Shown here piece by piece: positions 23,980 to 31,532 of a DNA stretch of 53,062 bases (positions are counted from its first letter, which is position 1; each line of letters starts with the position of its first letter). Position numbers and translations under genes: made by a program. The notes beneath the pieces were generated by a model. The model was not told the origin of the DNA and did not search any database. It worked only from the letters and a program-made list of their open reading frames with translations. Source of the DNA: Candidatus Angelobacter sp. Gp1-AA117 (GTDB lineage Bacteria; Acidobacteriota; Terriglobia; Terriglobales; Acidobacteriaceae); the NCBI GenBank assembly GCA_003223515.1, contig QHVI01000035.1, positions 1 to 53,062 on the forward strand, in the 5' to 3' direction.

Positions 23980-26670
23980 ATGCCACAAGAACTCCCCAAA
24001 ACTTATGATCCCAGCGCCATAGAGGAACGCTGGGCGGAATACTGGGTCACGGAGAAGCTCTTCTCCGTGAAGACGCCCCCGCTTGACTCGCCGGACGCGC
24101 AGCAACCCGTCTTCACCCTGCTGCTGCCGCCTCCCAACGTGACCGGGGTGCTGCACATGGGCCACATGCTCAACCAGACGGAGATGGACATCGTCATCCG
24201 CTGGCGCAGGATGCTCGGCTACCTCACGCTTTGGCTGCCCGGCACCGACCATGCGGGAATCGCTACCCAGATGATGGTAGAGCGGCAACTGGCAGCCGAA
24301 GGCGGCAGCCGCCAGAAGCTGGGCCGGGAAGCATTTATCGAGCGCGTCTGGAATTGGAAGAAGCACTACAGCGGCGCCATCCAGGCACAGATGAAGCGCC
24401 TGGGCGCCTCCGTCGACTGGGACCGCGAGTACTTCACCATGGACGAAAACCTCTCGCGCGCGGTTGTCGAGAGCTTCGTCCGCCTGCATGAGCAGGGGCT
24501 GGTCTATCGCGGTAAGTACATCGTCAACTGGTGTCCGCGCTGCGTGACCGCCATTTCCGATCTCGAAGTCGTTCATGAGGAACTGCCGGGCAAGCTGTAC
24601 CAGATTCGTTATCCGGTCGCCGGAGATGAGAGCCAGTCCATCATCATTGCCACTACACGGCCTGAGACCATGCTTGGCGATGTCGCTGTCGCGGTCAATC
24701 CCAAAGACCAGCGCTACACGCACCTGCAGGGCAAGAAGCTGCGCCTGCCCTTGATGAACCGTGAGATTCCGATTATTGCCGACGACATGGCCGATCCTGA
24801 ATTCGGCACCGGGGCGGTAAAAGTGACGCCTGCGCATGATCCGAATGATTTTGAGATGGGGCTGCGCCACAACCTGCCGCAGATCAACATCATGGACGAT
24901 CAGGCCATGATCAATGAGAATGGCGGCCCCTATGCCGGCCACGACCGCTATGAGGTGCGCGAGCGCGTGCTGCGCGATCTCCAGGACCAGGGACTGCTGG
25001 TCGGGACCAAAGATCATATACATGCCGTCGGCAAGTGTCAGCGCTGCAAAAACATTGTTGAGCCCCGTCTTTCGACGCAGTGGTTCATCAAGATTGAGCC
25101 GCTGGCAAAACGTGCTATTGAGGCAGTGGAAAAAGGCGAGATCGTCTTTGTTCCGGAGAACTATGCCAAGACTTACTTCGAGTGGATGCGCAACATCCAT
25201 GACTGGTGTATTTCGCGCCAGCTCTGGTGGGGCCATCGTATTCCGGCATGGCATTGCCTGGATTGCCGTGAGATTACCGTGGCGCGCACCGCTCCCGATA
25301 AATGCCGCAAGTGCGGCGGCAGCAAGCTGGAGCAGGACCCGGATGTCCTCGATACCTGGTTTTCTTCCGGACTGCTGCCGTTTACGGGCTTTGGATGGCC
25401 GGAGAAGACGCGCGATCTGGATGTTTTTTATCCCACGTCCCTGCTGATTACCGGCTTTGACATCCTGTTCTTCTGGGTTGCGCGCATGATTATGCTGGGT
25501 TGTCACTTCATGGAAGGGCACCCGCAGGGCAGTGTTCCCTTCAAGCAGGTTTATATTCATGGTTTGGTGCGTGATGCCGAGCGCCAGAAGATGTCAAAAA
25601 CCAAAGGCAACGTCATGGATCCTATAGAGGTCACGCAGCGCTATGGTACCGATGCGGTGCGCTTTACCCTGGCGGCCATGGCCTCACCCGGCACCGACAT
25701 TGCTTTCTCTGAAAGCCGCACTAAAGGTTACCGCGATTTTGCCAATAAAATTTGGAATGCCGCCCGCTTCATGTTCATGAACGCTGACCGCGCCGGCGGC
25801 ACGAAGGCTTTGGCCCACGGCATCCAGGGCAAGGAGATGAAGTTCCTCGAGAACCGCTGGATTCTCTCGCGCTTCATCACTACTGCTGCACTGGTCAATG
25901 AGAACCTGGCAGATTTTCGTTTCCACGAGGCTGCCAACCAGATTTACAACTTCTTCTGGGGAGAGTTCTGCGATTGGTACCTGGAGATCATCAAGCCGCG
26001 TTTGGCAGCCGCTGGAGAAACTGACAACAGCGCGCTGGGCTTCCTGGGATACGTCTTTGAAGGAGCGCTCCGCCTCCTGTCTCCCTTTATGCCATTCATC
26101 ACCGAGGAGATATGGAACGCCATGCACGCGGACGTGCCGCATCTCAAATCGATTGCGCTGGCCCGCTACCCGGGCCTTGACCGGCGCTGGCTTGATCCAG
26201 AGGCGGAAGAACAGATGTCGGTGCTTCAGGACATCATCGTCAACATTCGCCAGATTCGTGCGGACTTGAAGATTGAACCCAGAGTCAAGCTTCGGGCGCA
26301 GCTTTACGCCGGAGTCCAACTGCGCAACCTGGTCGATGAAAGCCGCTCGATGATCGAGCGGCTGGCCACGCTGGAAGAATTGGAGTTCGCACACGCCCCG
26401 CTCTCACACACAGCCGGATTGAGAAGTACACCCCGGTTTGAAGTGGCCGTTATCTACGAAAAGAAGGTTGATGCGGAAGTGGAGCGCGAGCGGCTCACCA
26501 AAGAGCTGAAAAAGCTTGAGGGGCAGGTGGCCAGCGCCCAGCGGCAGCTTGGAAACGAGCACTTTCTCGGCAAGGCTCCTTCCCAGGTGGTGGAAGGATT
26601 GCGCAAGCAGGCCGCCGACAACGAATTACTATTACAAAAGACACGCGCAGCTTTGGAAAAGCTGGGGTAA
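23980..26670 (+). CDS. valS: Valine--tRNA ligase
   Basis: An 896-residue class I aminoacyl-tRNA synthetase for valine. The HIGH motif is HMGH (residues 59-62) in PPPNVTGVLHMGHMLNQTEM, and the KMSKS motif reads KMSKT in AERQKMSKTKGNVMDP near residue 540. The editing domain (TTRPETMLGDVAVAVNPKD, then GTGAVKVTPAHDPNDFEMG) is complete, including the threonine-rich and HDPND segments. A small zinc-ribbon-like insert follows WHCLDCREI (CRKCGG). The C-terminus ends in the coiled-coil arm typical of ValRS (VERERLTKELKKLEGQVASA). No ribosome-binding site is visible before the ATG. nadC follows after 16 bp and is likely co-transcribed. Confidence 0.97.
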   Translation: MPQELPKTYDPSAIEERWAEYWVTEKLFSVKTPPLDSPDAQQPVFTLLLPPPNVTGVLHMGHMLNQTEMDIVIRWRRMLGYLTLWLPGTDHAGIATQMMVERQLAAEGGSRQKLGREAFIERVWNWKKHYSGAIQAQMKRLGASVDWDREYFTMDENLSRAVVESFVRLHEQGLVYRGKYIVNWCPRCVTAISDLEVVHEELPGKLYQIRYPVAGDESQSIIIATTRPETMLGDVAVAVNPKDQRYTHLQGKKLRLPLMNREIPIIADDMADPEFGTGAVKVTPAHDPNDFEMGLRHNLPQINIMDDQAMINENGGPYAGHDRYEVRERVLRDLQDQGLLVGTKDHIHAVGKCQRCKNIVEPRLSTQWFIKIEPLAKRAIEAVEKGEIVFVPENYAKTYFEWMRNIHDWCISRQLWWGHRIPAWHCLDCREITVARTAPDKCRKCGGSKLEQDPDVLDTWFSSGLLPFTGFGWPEKTRDLDVFYPTSLLITGFDILFFWVARMIMLGCHFMEGHPQGSVPFKQVYIHGLVRDAERQKMSKTKGNVMDPIEVTQRYGTDAVRFTLAAMASPGTDIAFSESRTKGYRDFANKIWNAARFMFMNADRAGGTKALAHGIQGKEMKFLENRWILSRFITTAALVNENLADFRFHEAANQIYNFFWGEFCDWYLEIIKPRLAAAGETDNSALGFLGYVFEGALRLLSPFMPFITEEIWNAMHADVPHLKSIALARYPGLDRRWLDPEAEEQMSVLQDIIVNIRQIRADLKIEPRVKLRAQLYAGVQLRNLVDESRSMIERLATLEELEFAHAPLSHTAGLRSTPRFEVAVIYEKKVDAEVERERLTKELKKLEGQVASAQRQLGNEHFLGKAPSQVVEGLRKQAADNELLLQKTRAALEKLG

Positions 26671-26686
26671 GCTCAAGAGAAGCAAT

Positions 26687-27565
26687 ATGGACTGGCATAG
26701 CCGCAGAATCACTGCTATTCTCGAGCATGCATTGCTGGAGGATAAAGCCACGAGTGACGCTACCTCGCGCGCCTGTATCTCCGCGCAGCAGCGGGCTACG
26801 GCAACCATCCTGGCCAAACAGGACTGCATTCTCGCCGGGGTAGGCGTGATCTCCCGCATCCTTGAAATATACGAGCGGCTCGACCAGAACGCTATCGGCC
26901 ATCCTGAGGTCATCAGCCACGGCGAGATTTTCGATGGCGTCCGCCTGCACAAGGGACAATCGATTGCCGTTATCAGGCACAATGCCCGGGTGTTGCTCTC
27001 CTGCGAGCGCGTGGTCCTGAACGTACTGCAGCGTTTGGGCGGCATTGCCACACTCACGCGGAAATTTGTAGATGCCATTCAGGGAACCAACACCCGCATT
27101 CTCGACACACGCAAGACGGCGCCGGGGCTGCGCATCCTTGATAAATATGCGGTGCGTTGCGGAGGCGGCCACAATCACCGCCTGGATCTTTCCGATGGCG
27201 TGCTGATCAAGAACAACCACATCGCTCTGGCGGGTGGAGTGGCAGCGGCCCTGCAAAAGGCATTGCAAAACCGGCGCGGCGAGCAACCTGCGGAAATCGA
27301 AATTCACAGCCTTGCCGAACTGGAAGAAGCTCTCAACAATGGAGCAGAAGCGGTGCTGCTCGACAACATGAGCGTGGAAGACGCGCGTACTGCTGTGGCC
27401 CGCGTTCGTGGACACTCACGCCGCCTGCCGGTAGAAATCTCCGGAGGCATCAAGCTCGAGAACGTCCGTGCCTACGCCGAAACCGGCGCTGACTATATCT
27501 CCGTCGGCGCGCTCACCCACTCTGCCCCGGCAGTGGATCTAAGCATGAGAATTGTTCCCGCATAG
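26687..27565 (+). CDS. nadC: Nicotinate-nucleotide pyrophosphorylase (carboxylating)
   Basis: A 292-residue quinolinate phosphoribosyltransferase. It combines quinolinate with PRPP to give nicotinate mononucleotide in de novo NAD synthesis. The diagnostic central stretch is RILDTRKTAPGLRILDKYAV followed by RCGGGHNHRLDLSDGVLIKN NHI, with Arg, Lys and His residues that bind the two substrates. The late EISGGIKLENVRAYAETGAD and YISVGALTHS strands are also typical. The ATG at 26687 was chosen as the family start (MDWHSRRITAILEHALLEDK); AAGAGAAG just upstream is a modest ribosome-binding site. The gene sits 16 bp after valS, so the two probably share a transcript. Confidence 0.96.
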   Translation: MDWHSRRITAILEHALLEDKATSDATSRACISAQQRATATILAKQDCILAGVGVISRILEIYERLDQNAIGHPEVISHGEIFDGVRLHKGQSIAVIRHNARVLLSCERVVLNVLQRLGGIATLTRKFVDAIQGTNTRILDTRKTAPGLRILDKYAVRCGGGHNHRLDLSDGVLIKNNHIALAGGVAAALQKALQNRRGEQPAEIEIHSLAELEEALNNGAEAVLLDNMSVEDARTAVARVRGHSRRLPVEISGGIKLENVRAYAETGADYISVGALTHSAPAVDLSMRIVPA

Positions 27566-27633
27566 CTTTGCATCTGATGTAGTGTCAGAGGCCGAACAAT
27601 AGCGGAATTCATCCAAATTGACTAAAATTTGAG

Positions 27634-27658
27634 TTGCTTTGCGGAGAAGGCAAAGCAA
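27634..27658. terminator. Hairpin downstream of nadC
   Basis: A perfect 9-bp stem TTGCTTTGC/GCAAAGCAA with a 7-base loop lies 68 bp after nadC, in the 243-bp gap before birA. There is no good T-run after it, so it is only a possible terminator. The rest of this AT-richer gap shows no gene. Confidence 0.35.
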
Positions 27659-27808
27659 ATATGAGTAATCCTTAAGGGATAAGTTTGAACGGCTCGAACA
27701 ATTTCTTAGCCTTGATGTAACGTTCATTTCCCGGCCAAAATCTTCAGGAATTGTTGTCGCCATTCAAAGTTACAGGAATAAACGCCGCCAGACTGTGTTA
27801 TTGAGAAC

Positions 27809-28660
27809 GTGGAACAGGAACTCTTAGTACCGGAATTGCTGGCGCCGCTGGTGCGCAACACCATCTTCTCAGGCCACATTCATCATTACCTCCAGGTTGA
27901 ATCCACCAATCTACTGGCCAAGGCGGCTGCGCTGGGCGCTTCTGAAGCGGCATCAGAAGGGGAAGTCTTTATTGCCGAGGAACAGACGGCTGGTCGTGGA
28001 CGAGGCAGTCATCAATGGTATTCAGAGCGGGAAGCAGGCATTTACTGCTCCGTGGTGCTGCGCCCGCAGATTAAGGCTGCCGATATTTTGTGGCTATCAC
28101 TGATTGCGGCTGTCGCTTTGCAGGATGCCATGAAGGAAGTCACTGGCCTGTCCCCCGATATCCGCTGGCCCAATGATCTGCTCATCAATGACAAGAAATT
28201 CTGCGGGATTCTGACCGAGGTGCACACGGAGTCGGACCGGGTGCATCATGCTATCGTGGGGATTGGCATCAACGTGAATCATCGCGCACTACCCGCTGAC
28301 CTGGAAAGCACGGCCACCTCGTTGCACCTGGAGACCGGCAAGGAATGGTCACGTTTGCAGTTGACCGCCTCATTGTTGAAGGCCCTTGATCGCGAATATC
28401 GCGCACTGCTGCGGGCCGTGAATAGCCCGGTTCCCAGCTCTACGGCGCGTTTTGAATCAATTTTGAAGCGCGTCGAGGCCCGTTCATCGTATGCTCGGGG
28501 AAAACATGTGCATGTAGATGAGAATGGCGGCTTCAGCGGCATCACCGATGGCCTGGATACCCGCGGCTTCCTGCGCGTGCGCACCGAACAGGGGTTGCGC
28601 ATGGCCATTTCCGGCAGCGTTCGTCCCCTGGCAAGGAGAACCGATGCTGCTGGTGATTGA
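27809..28660 (+). CDS. birA: Biotin--[acetyl-CoA-carboxylase] ligase
   Basis: A 283-residue enzyme that activates biotin with ATP and attaches it to a lysine of carboxylase carrier proteins. The ligase core is clear: YLQVESTNLLAKAAALGASE near the start, AEEQTAGRGRGSHQWYSERE with the adenylate-binding glycines, and DIRWPNDLLINDKKFCGILT with the active lysine region. A small C-terminal SH3-like domain ends it. There is no N-terminal helix-turn-helix, so this is a monofunctional (non-repressor) ligase. A GTG start at 27809 is the family-consistent choice; no clear ribosome-binding site precedes it. Its 3' end overlaps coaX by 17 bp. It likely serves enzymes such as the acyl-CoA carboxylase encoded at 12.9-14.5 kb. 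Confidence 0.93.
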   Translation: MEQELLVPELLAPLVRNTIFSGHIHHYLQVESTNLLAKAAALGASEAASEGEVFIAEEQTAGRGRGSHQWYSEREAGIYCSVVLRPQIKAADILWLSLIAAVALQDAMKEVTGLSPDIRWPNDLLINDKKFCGILTEVHTESDRVHHAIVGIGINVNHRALPADLESTATSLHLETGKEWSRLQLTASLLKALDREYRALLRAVNSPVPSSTARFESILKRVEARSSYARGKHVHVDENGGFSGITDGLDTRGFLRVRTEQGLRMAISGSVRPLARRTDAAGD

Positions 28661-29468
28661 TGTCGGCAATACCAATACGGTTCTTGGCGTTTACGCGTTG
28701 CATTCCACCGGCTTTGTGAAGTCCCCCTCCGGGCCCCGCATGATTGCCCACTGGCGCGTGGCTACCATCAAAACCCATACGGTGGATGAGTACGGTGTAT
28801 TGTTCCGTAACCTCTTTGCCATAGACAAAATCGAGGCCGCCGAGGTGCGCGGCATCATCATCTCGTCTGTGGTTCCTTCCATGGATTCCACCTTGCGTGA
28901 GGTCTGTGAGCGCTATTTCCACCTGAAACCGCTGTTCGTTGAACCGGGTGTGAAGACCGGCATGCCGGTTCACTATGACAATCCATCTGAGGTGGGCGCG
29001 GATCGTATTGTGAACGGCGTAGCGGCCATTGAGAAATATGGCGGTCCCTGCGTGGTTGTGGATTTCGGCACGGCGACCACCTTTGATGCAATTTCAAAAA
29101 AGGGCGAATATATGGGCGGCGTGATTGCTCCCGGCATCGGCATCTCGGCCCAAGCCTTATTCGAACATACTGCCCGTCTTCCACTCGTAGATATTCGCCA
29201 GCCCGGCAAGATCATCGGCACCAACACTGTGGCCAGCATCCAGGCCGGATTGTTCTTCGGCTATCTCGGATTGGTGGATGGCATTATAGAGCGCCTCCTG
29301 GAACAGCTTGGCCCTGATACCAAGGTCGTCGCCACTGGTGGTCTGGCCAAGCTCATTGGCGAGCATTCCAAATACATCAAAACTGTGGATGACCTGCTGA
29401 CCCTTGATGGCCTGTGCATCATCTGGGAGCGCAATGCCGCCAGCCAGAAGCAGAAAAGCTCTTCGTGA
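28644..29468 (+). CDS. coaX: Type III pantothenate kinase
   Basis: A 274-residue enzyme that phosphorylates pantothenate in the first step of coenzyme A synthesis. Type III features are present: the N-terminal phosphate-binding MLLVIDVGNTNTVLGVY, then PVHYDNPSEVGADRIVNGVA, the metal-binding VVVDFGTATTFDAISKKGEY, and MGGVIAPGIGISAQALFEH. A late VVATGGLAKLIGEHSKYI completes the ASKHA fold. The ATG at 28644 is preceded by AAGGAG and overlaps birA, so translation is probably coupled. The birA-coaX pairing is common in bacteria. A longer upstream frame from 28518 lies inside birA and is rejected. Confidence 0.96.
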   Translation: MLLVIDVGNTNTVLGVYALHSTGFVKSPSGPRMIAHWRVATIKTHTVDEYGVLFRNLFAIDKIEAAEVRGIIISSVVPSMDSTLREVCERYFHLKPLFVEPGVKTGMPVHYDNPSEVGADRIVNGVAAIEKYGGPCVVVDFGTATTFDAISKKGEYMGGVIAPGIGISAQALFEHTARLPLVDIRQPGKIIGTNTVASIQAGLFFGYLGLVDGIIERLLEQLGPDTKVVATGGLAKLIGEHSKYIKTVDDLLTLDGLCIIWERNAASQKQKSSS

Positions 29469-29525
29469 CATCCCCCGTTCTTTCCCGTCATTCGCGGCTT
29501 GTTTTCCCTGTGGTAAAACTAGAAT

Positions 29526-30209
29526 GTGGAGAATTACTTCAACTACTTCACCGAGGTGGAGATGCATTTCTGCCAGCGGCGTGGAAGAGGGTTGCAGGTT
29601 TCTCCCCTTGACTGGGAACTGATTGGCACATGGAAGGATGCGGGTATCCCGCTGGAGGCCGTGCTGCGGGGCATCGATTCCACCTTTGATCGCTATGATC
29701 GCCGTCCTTCGAAGACCAAAAAGGTAAATGGGTTGGCTTACTGCTCCCAGGAAATACTGGCGGCCGCCGAGGAGATGAAAGAGGCGGCTGTAGGAGCCAG
29801 CCGCGAACAGCCCAATGCCGCTCCGGGCATGCAAGCCGGCGAGATAGAGAAATTCTTTCGTGAGAACGCGCAGAAGCTGCGTCAGGCGGAGGTTCCGGCA
29901 ACCGTGAAGGCGGTTGCGGAAGATTGCGCGAATACGCTTGAGAACCTGGCTGAAGATTTCAAAATGCCGGCTCGCCTGGAAGACATGGAACGCCATCTCA
30001 CCGTGCTGGAGGAAAAGCTTCTGGCTGCTTTGACCATCAGCGCCTCTGAATCTGATTTAATCAGGATTCGAGCCGAGGCCGACCGCGAGATCGCTCCGTA
30101 TCGCAGCAAGATGCCCGCAGTGCAGATCGAGCAACTGATGAAGCGCTTTATTCACCGTCGGCTCTTTGAGCAGTTTAAAATTCCACGCCTGAGTCTCTTC
30201 TACCTGTGA
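29526..30209 (+). CDS. Conserved helical protein of unknown function in the coaX operon
   Basis: A 227-residue protein I cannot assign to a named family. It opens MENYFNYFTEVEMHFCQRRG and continues with SPLDWELIGTWKDAGIPLEA VLRGIDSTFDRYD, which I remember as a recurring start in acidobacterial genomes. The central and C-terminal parts are helical and acidic (LENLAEDFKMPARLEDMERH LTVLEEKLLAAL), possibly a coiled coil, and end with LMKRFIHRRLFEQFKIPRLS. Translation starts at GTG (29526). The stop codon overlaps the next gene's GTG by four bases (GTGA), so the product is translationally coupled to the RNA methyltransferase. This suggests, but does not show, a shared role in RNA metabolism. Confidence 0.7.
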   Translation: MENYFNYFTEVEMHFCQRRGRGLQVSPLDWELIGTWKDAGIPLEAVLRGIDSTFDRYDRRPSKTKKVNGLAYCSQEILAAAEEMKEAAVGASREQPNAAPGMQAGEIEKFFRENAQKLRQAEVPATVKAVAEDCANTLENLAEDFKMPARLEDMERHLTVLEEKLLAALTISASESDLIRIRAEADREIAPYRSKMPAVQIEQLMKRFIHRRLFEQFKIPRLSLFYL

Positions 30210-31480
30210 ACCTTACTATTGAAAAAATGATCTATGGCGGTGATGGGCTGGCGCGCAGCCCTGAAGGCAAGACCGTCTTCGTTCCCCTGGTGCTCCCCAG
30301 CGAAGAAGTAAGTGTAAGTGTGACGGAGGAGAAGCCCGGCTTCATGCGCGCCAACCTCGACCAGGTACTGAAGCCTTCGTCTAAAAGAACAGAAGCGCCA
30401 TGTCCCTACTTTGGACGTTGCGGCGGCTGCCACTATCAGCATACCGATTATCAGACGCAGCTTGAGTTCAAGCAGGCCATCCTGCGTGAGACCTTTCGCC
30501 GCACTGCCAAATTCGAATGGCAGGGTGAAATCGCCGTCCATTCCTCTGGGCCTTGGAATTATCGCAACCGCACGCGCATGAAAGTTCATGCTGGCGACGA
30601 CTTTGCGCTGGGTTATTATCGCCTGAATTCTCATGAACTGCTGCCGGTGGAAAAATGTCCTATCAGTTCCCCTGCCATCAATCGGGTGGTATTTCACCTG
30701 TGGCAGCTTGGCCGGGAACAGCGCATTCCGCAGGGTGTAAGCGAGGTCGAGTTCTTTGCCAACCATGATGATTCCGCCATGCTGCTGGAAATCTATGGAG
30801 GTCACGAGAGCCCGAATCTCAAGGAGTTCGTGAGAGACCTTCAGGTGCGTGTGCCTGAAATCAAGGGAGTAGGTTTGTTTACAGCGCCGCCCGCAGGCCC
30901 ACATTCCGCTCTGCCGGAACTGAAACAGACCATCGGTGATGGTTTCCTGACTTATCAAGCCGGAGAACGATCATTTCGTGTCAGCCTGGGCTCGTTCTTT
31001 CAGACCAATCGTTACATGGTGAATGAATTAGTCAAGACTGTGGTTTCTGACTATGGCGGGGGCACGGCGCTCGATCTGTACGCCGGTGTTGGGCTTTTCA
31101 GTAATCACCTGGCCAAGCGCTTTGACCGGGTATTCGCGATTGAATCGGCCCCCGCTTCAGCCGCAGACTTGCAGGCCAACGCGCTCAAAAACGTTACCGC
31201 CATGAAGGCCACAACGGAGCAGTTCCTGCCCAAATCACATAACCTGAAACCCGAACTGGTAGTGGCCGATCCGCCTCGGGCCGGCTTGGGAGATCTCGCG
31301 GCAAAAATGCTGGCAGCACTGCGGGCGAAGAAGATCATCTATCTTTCCTGCGATCCCACCACGCTGGCCCGCGATCTCCAGATAATGCTCGAATTTGGCT
31401 ATCGCGTGGAAGAGGTTCACCTGATCGATCTTTTCCCGCAGACATTCCATATCGAGAGCATGGTGAAGTTGGCGCGCTAA
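30206..31480 (+). CDS. TrmA/RlmD-family RNA (uracil-5-)-methyltransferase with Fe-S cluster
   Basis: A 424-residue SAM-dependent enzyme that methylates carbon 5 of uridine in rRNA or tRNA. An N-terminal TRAM domain (about residues 1-57, LTIEKMIYGGDGLARSPEGK) is followed by the [4Fe-4S] cysteines in CPYFGRCGGCHYQH plus a later Cys in EKCPISS, which places it with RlmD/RlmC rather than plain TrmA. The methylase domain has LGSFFQTNRYMVNELVKTVV, the SAM site LDLYAGVGLFSNHLAKRF, DPPRAGLGDL, and the catalytic Cys of YLSCDPTTLARDLQ. The GTG start overlaps the preceding stop by four bases. The exact target (U1939, U747 or other) cannot be read from the sequence. Confidence 0.93.
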   Translation: MNLTIEKMIYGGDGLARSPEGKTVFVPLVLPSEEVSVSVTEEKPGFMRANLDQVLKPSSKRTEAPCPYFGRCGGCHYQHTDYQTQLEFKQAILRETFRRTAKFEWQGEIAVHSSGPWNYRNRTRMKVHAGDDFALGYYRLNSHELLPVEKCPISSPAINRVVFHLWQLGREQRIPQGVSEVEFFANHDDSAMLLEIYGGHESPNLKEFVRDLQVRVPEIKGVGLFTAPPAGPHSALPELKQTIGDGFLTYQAGERSFRVSLGSFFQTNRYMVNELVKTVVSDYGGGTALDLYAGVGLFSNHLAKRFDRVFAIESAPASAADLQANALKNVTAMKATTEQFLPKSHNLKPELVVADPPRAGLGDLAAKMLAALRAKKIIYLSCDPTTLARDLQIMLEFGYRVEEVHLIDLFPQTFHIESMVKLAR

Positions 31481-31532
31481 TCCCTGGTTACGCGATTCAC
31501 GCGTTCTGCACTACAATTTGCCCTTACCTTTC

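Noticed and set aside
23971-25560. Open frame of about 530 codons on the minus strand
   Set aside because: It lies opposite valS, with complete conserved motifs on the plus strand. The antisense reading has no recognisable domain.
27539-27763. Small minus-strand gene after nadC
   Set aside because: It overlaps the end of nadC, has no ribosome-binding site and no family likeness, and the 9-bp hairpin lies within it.
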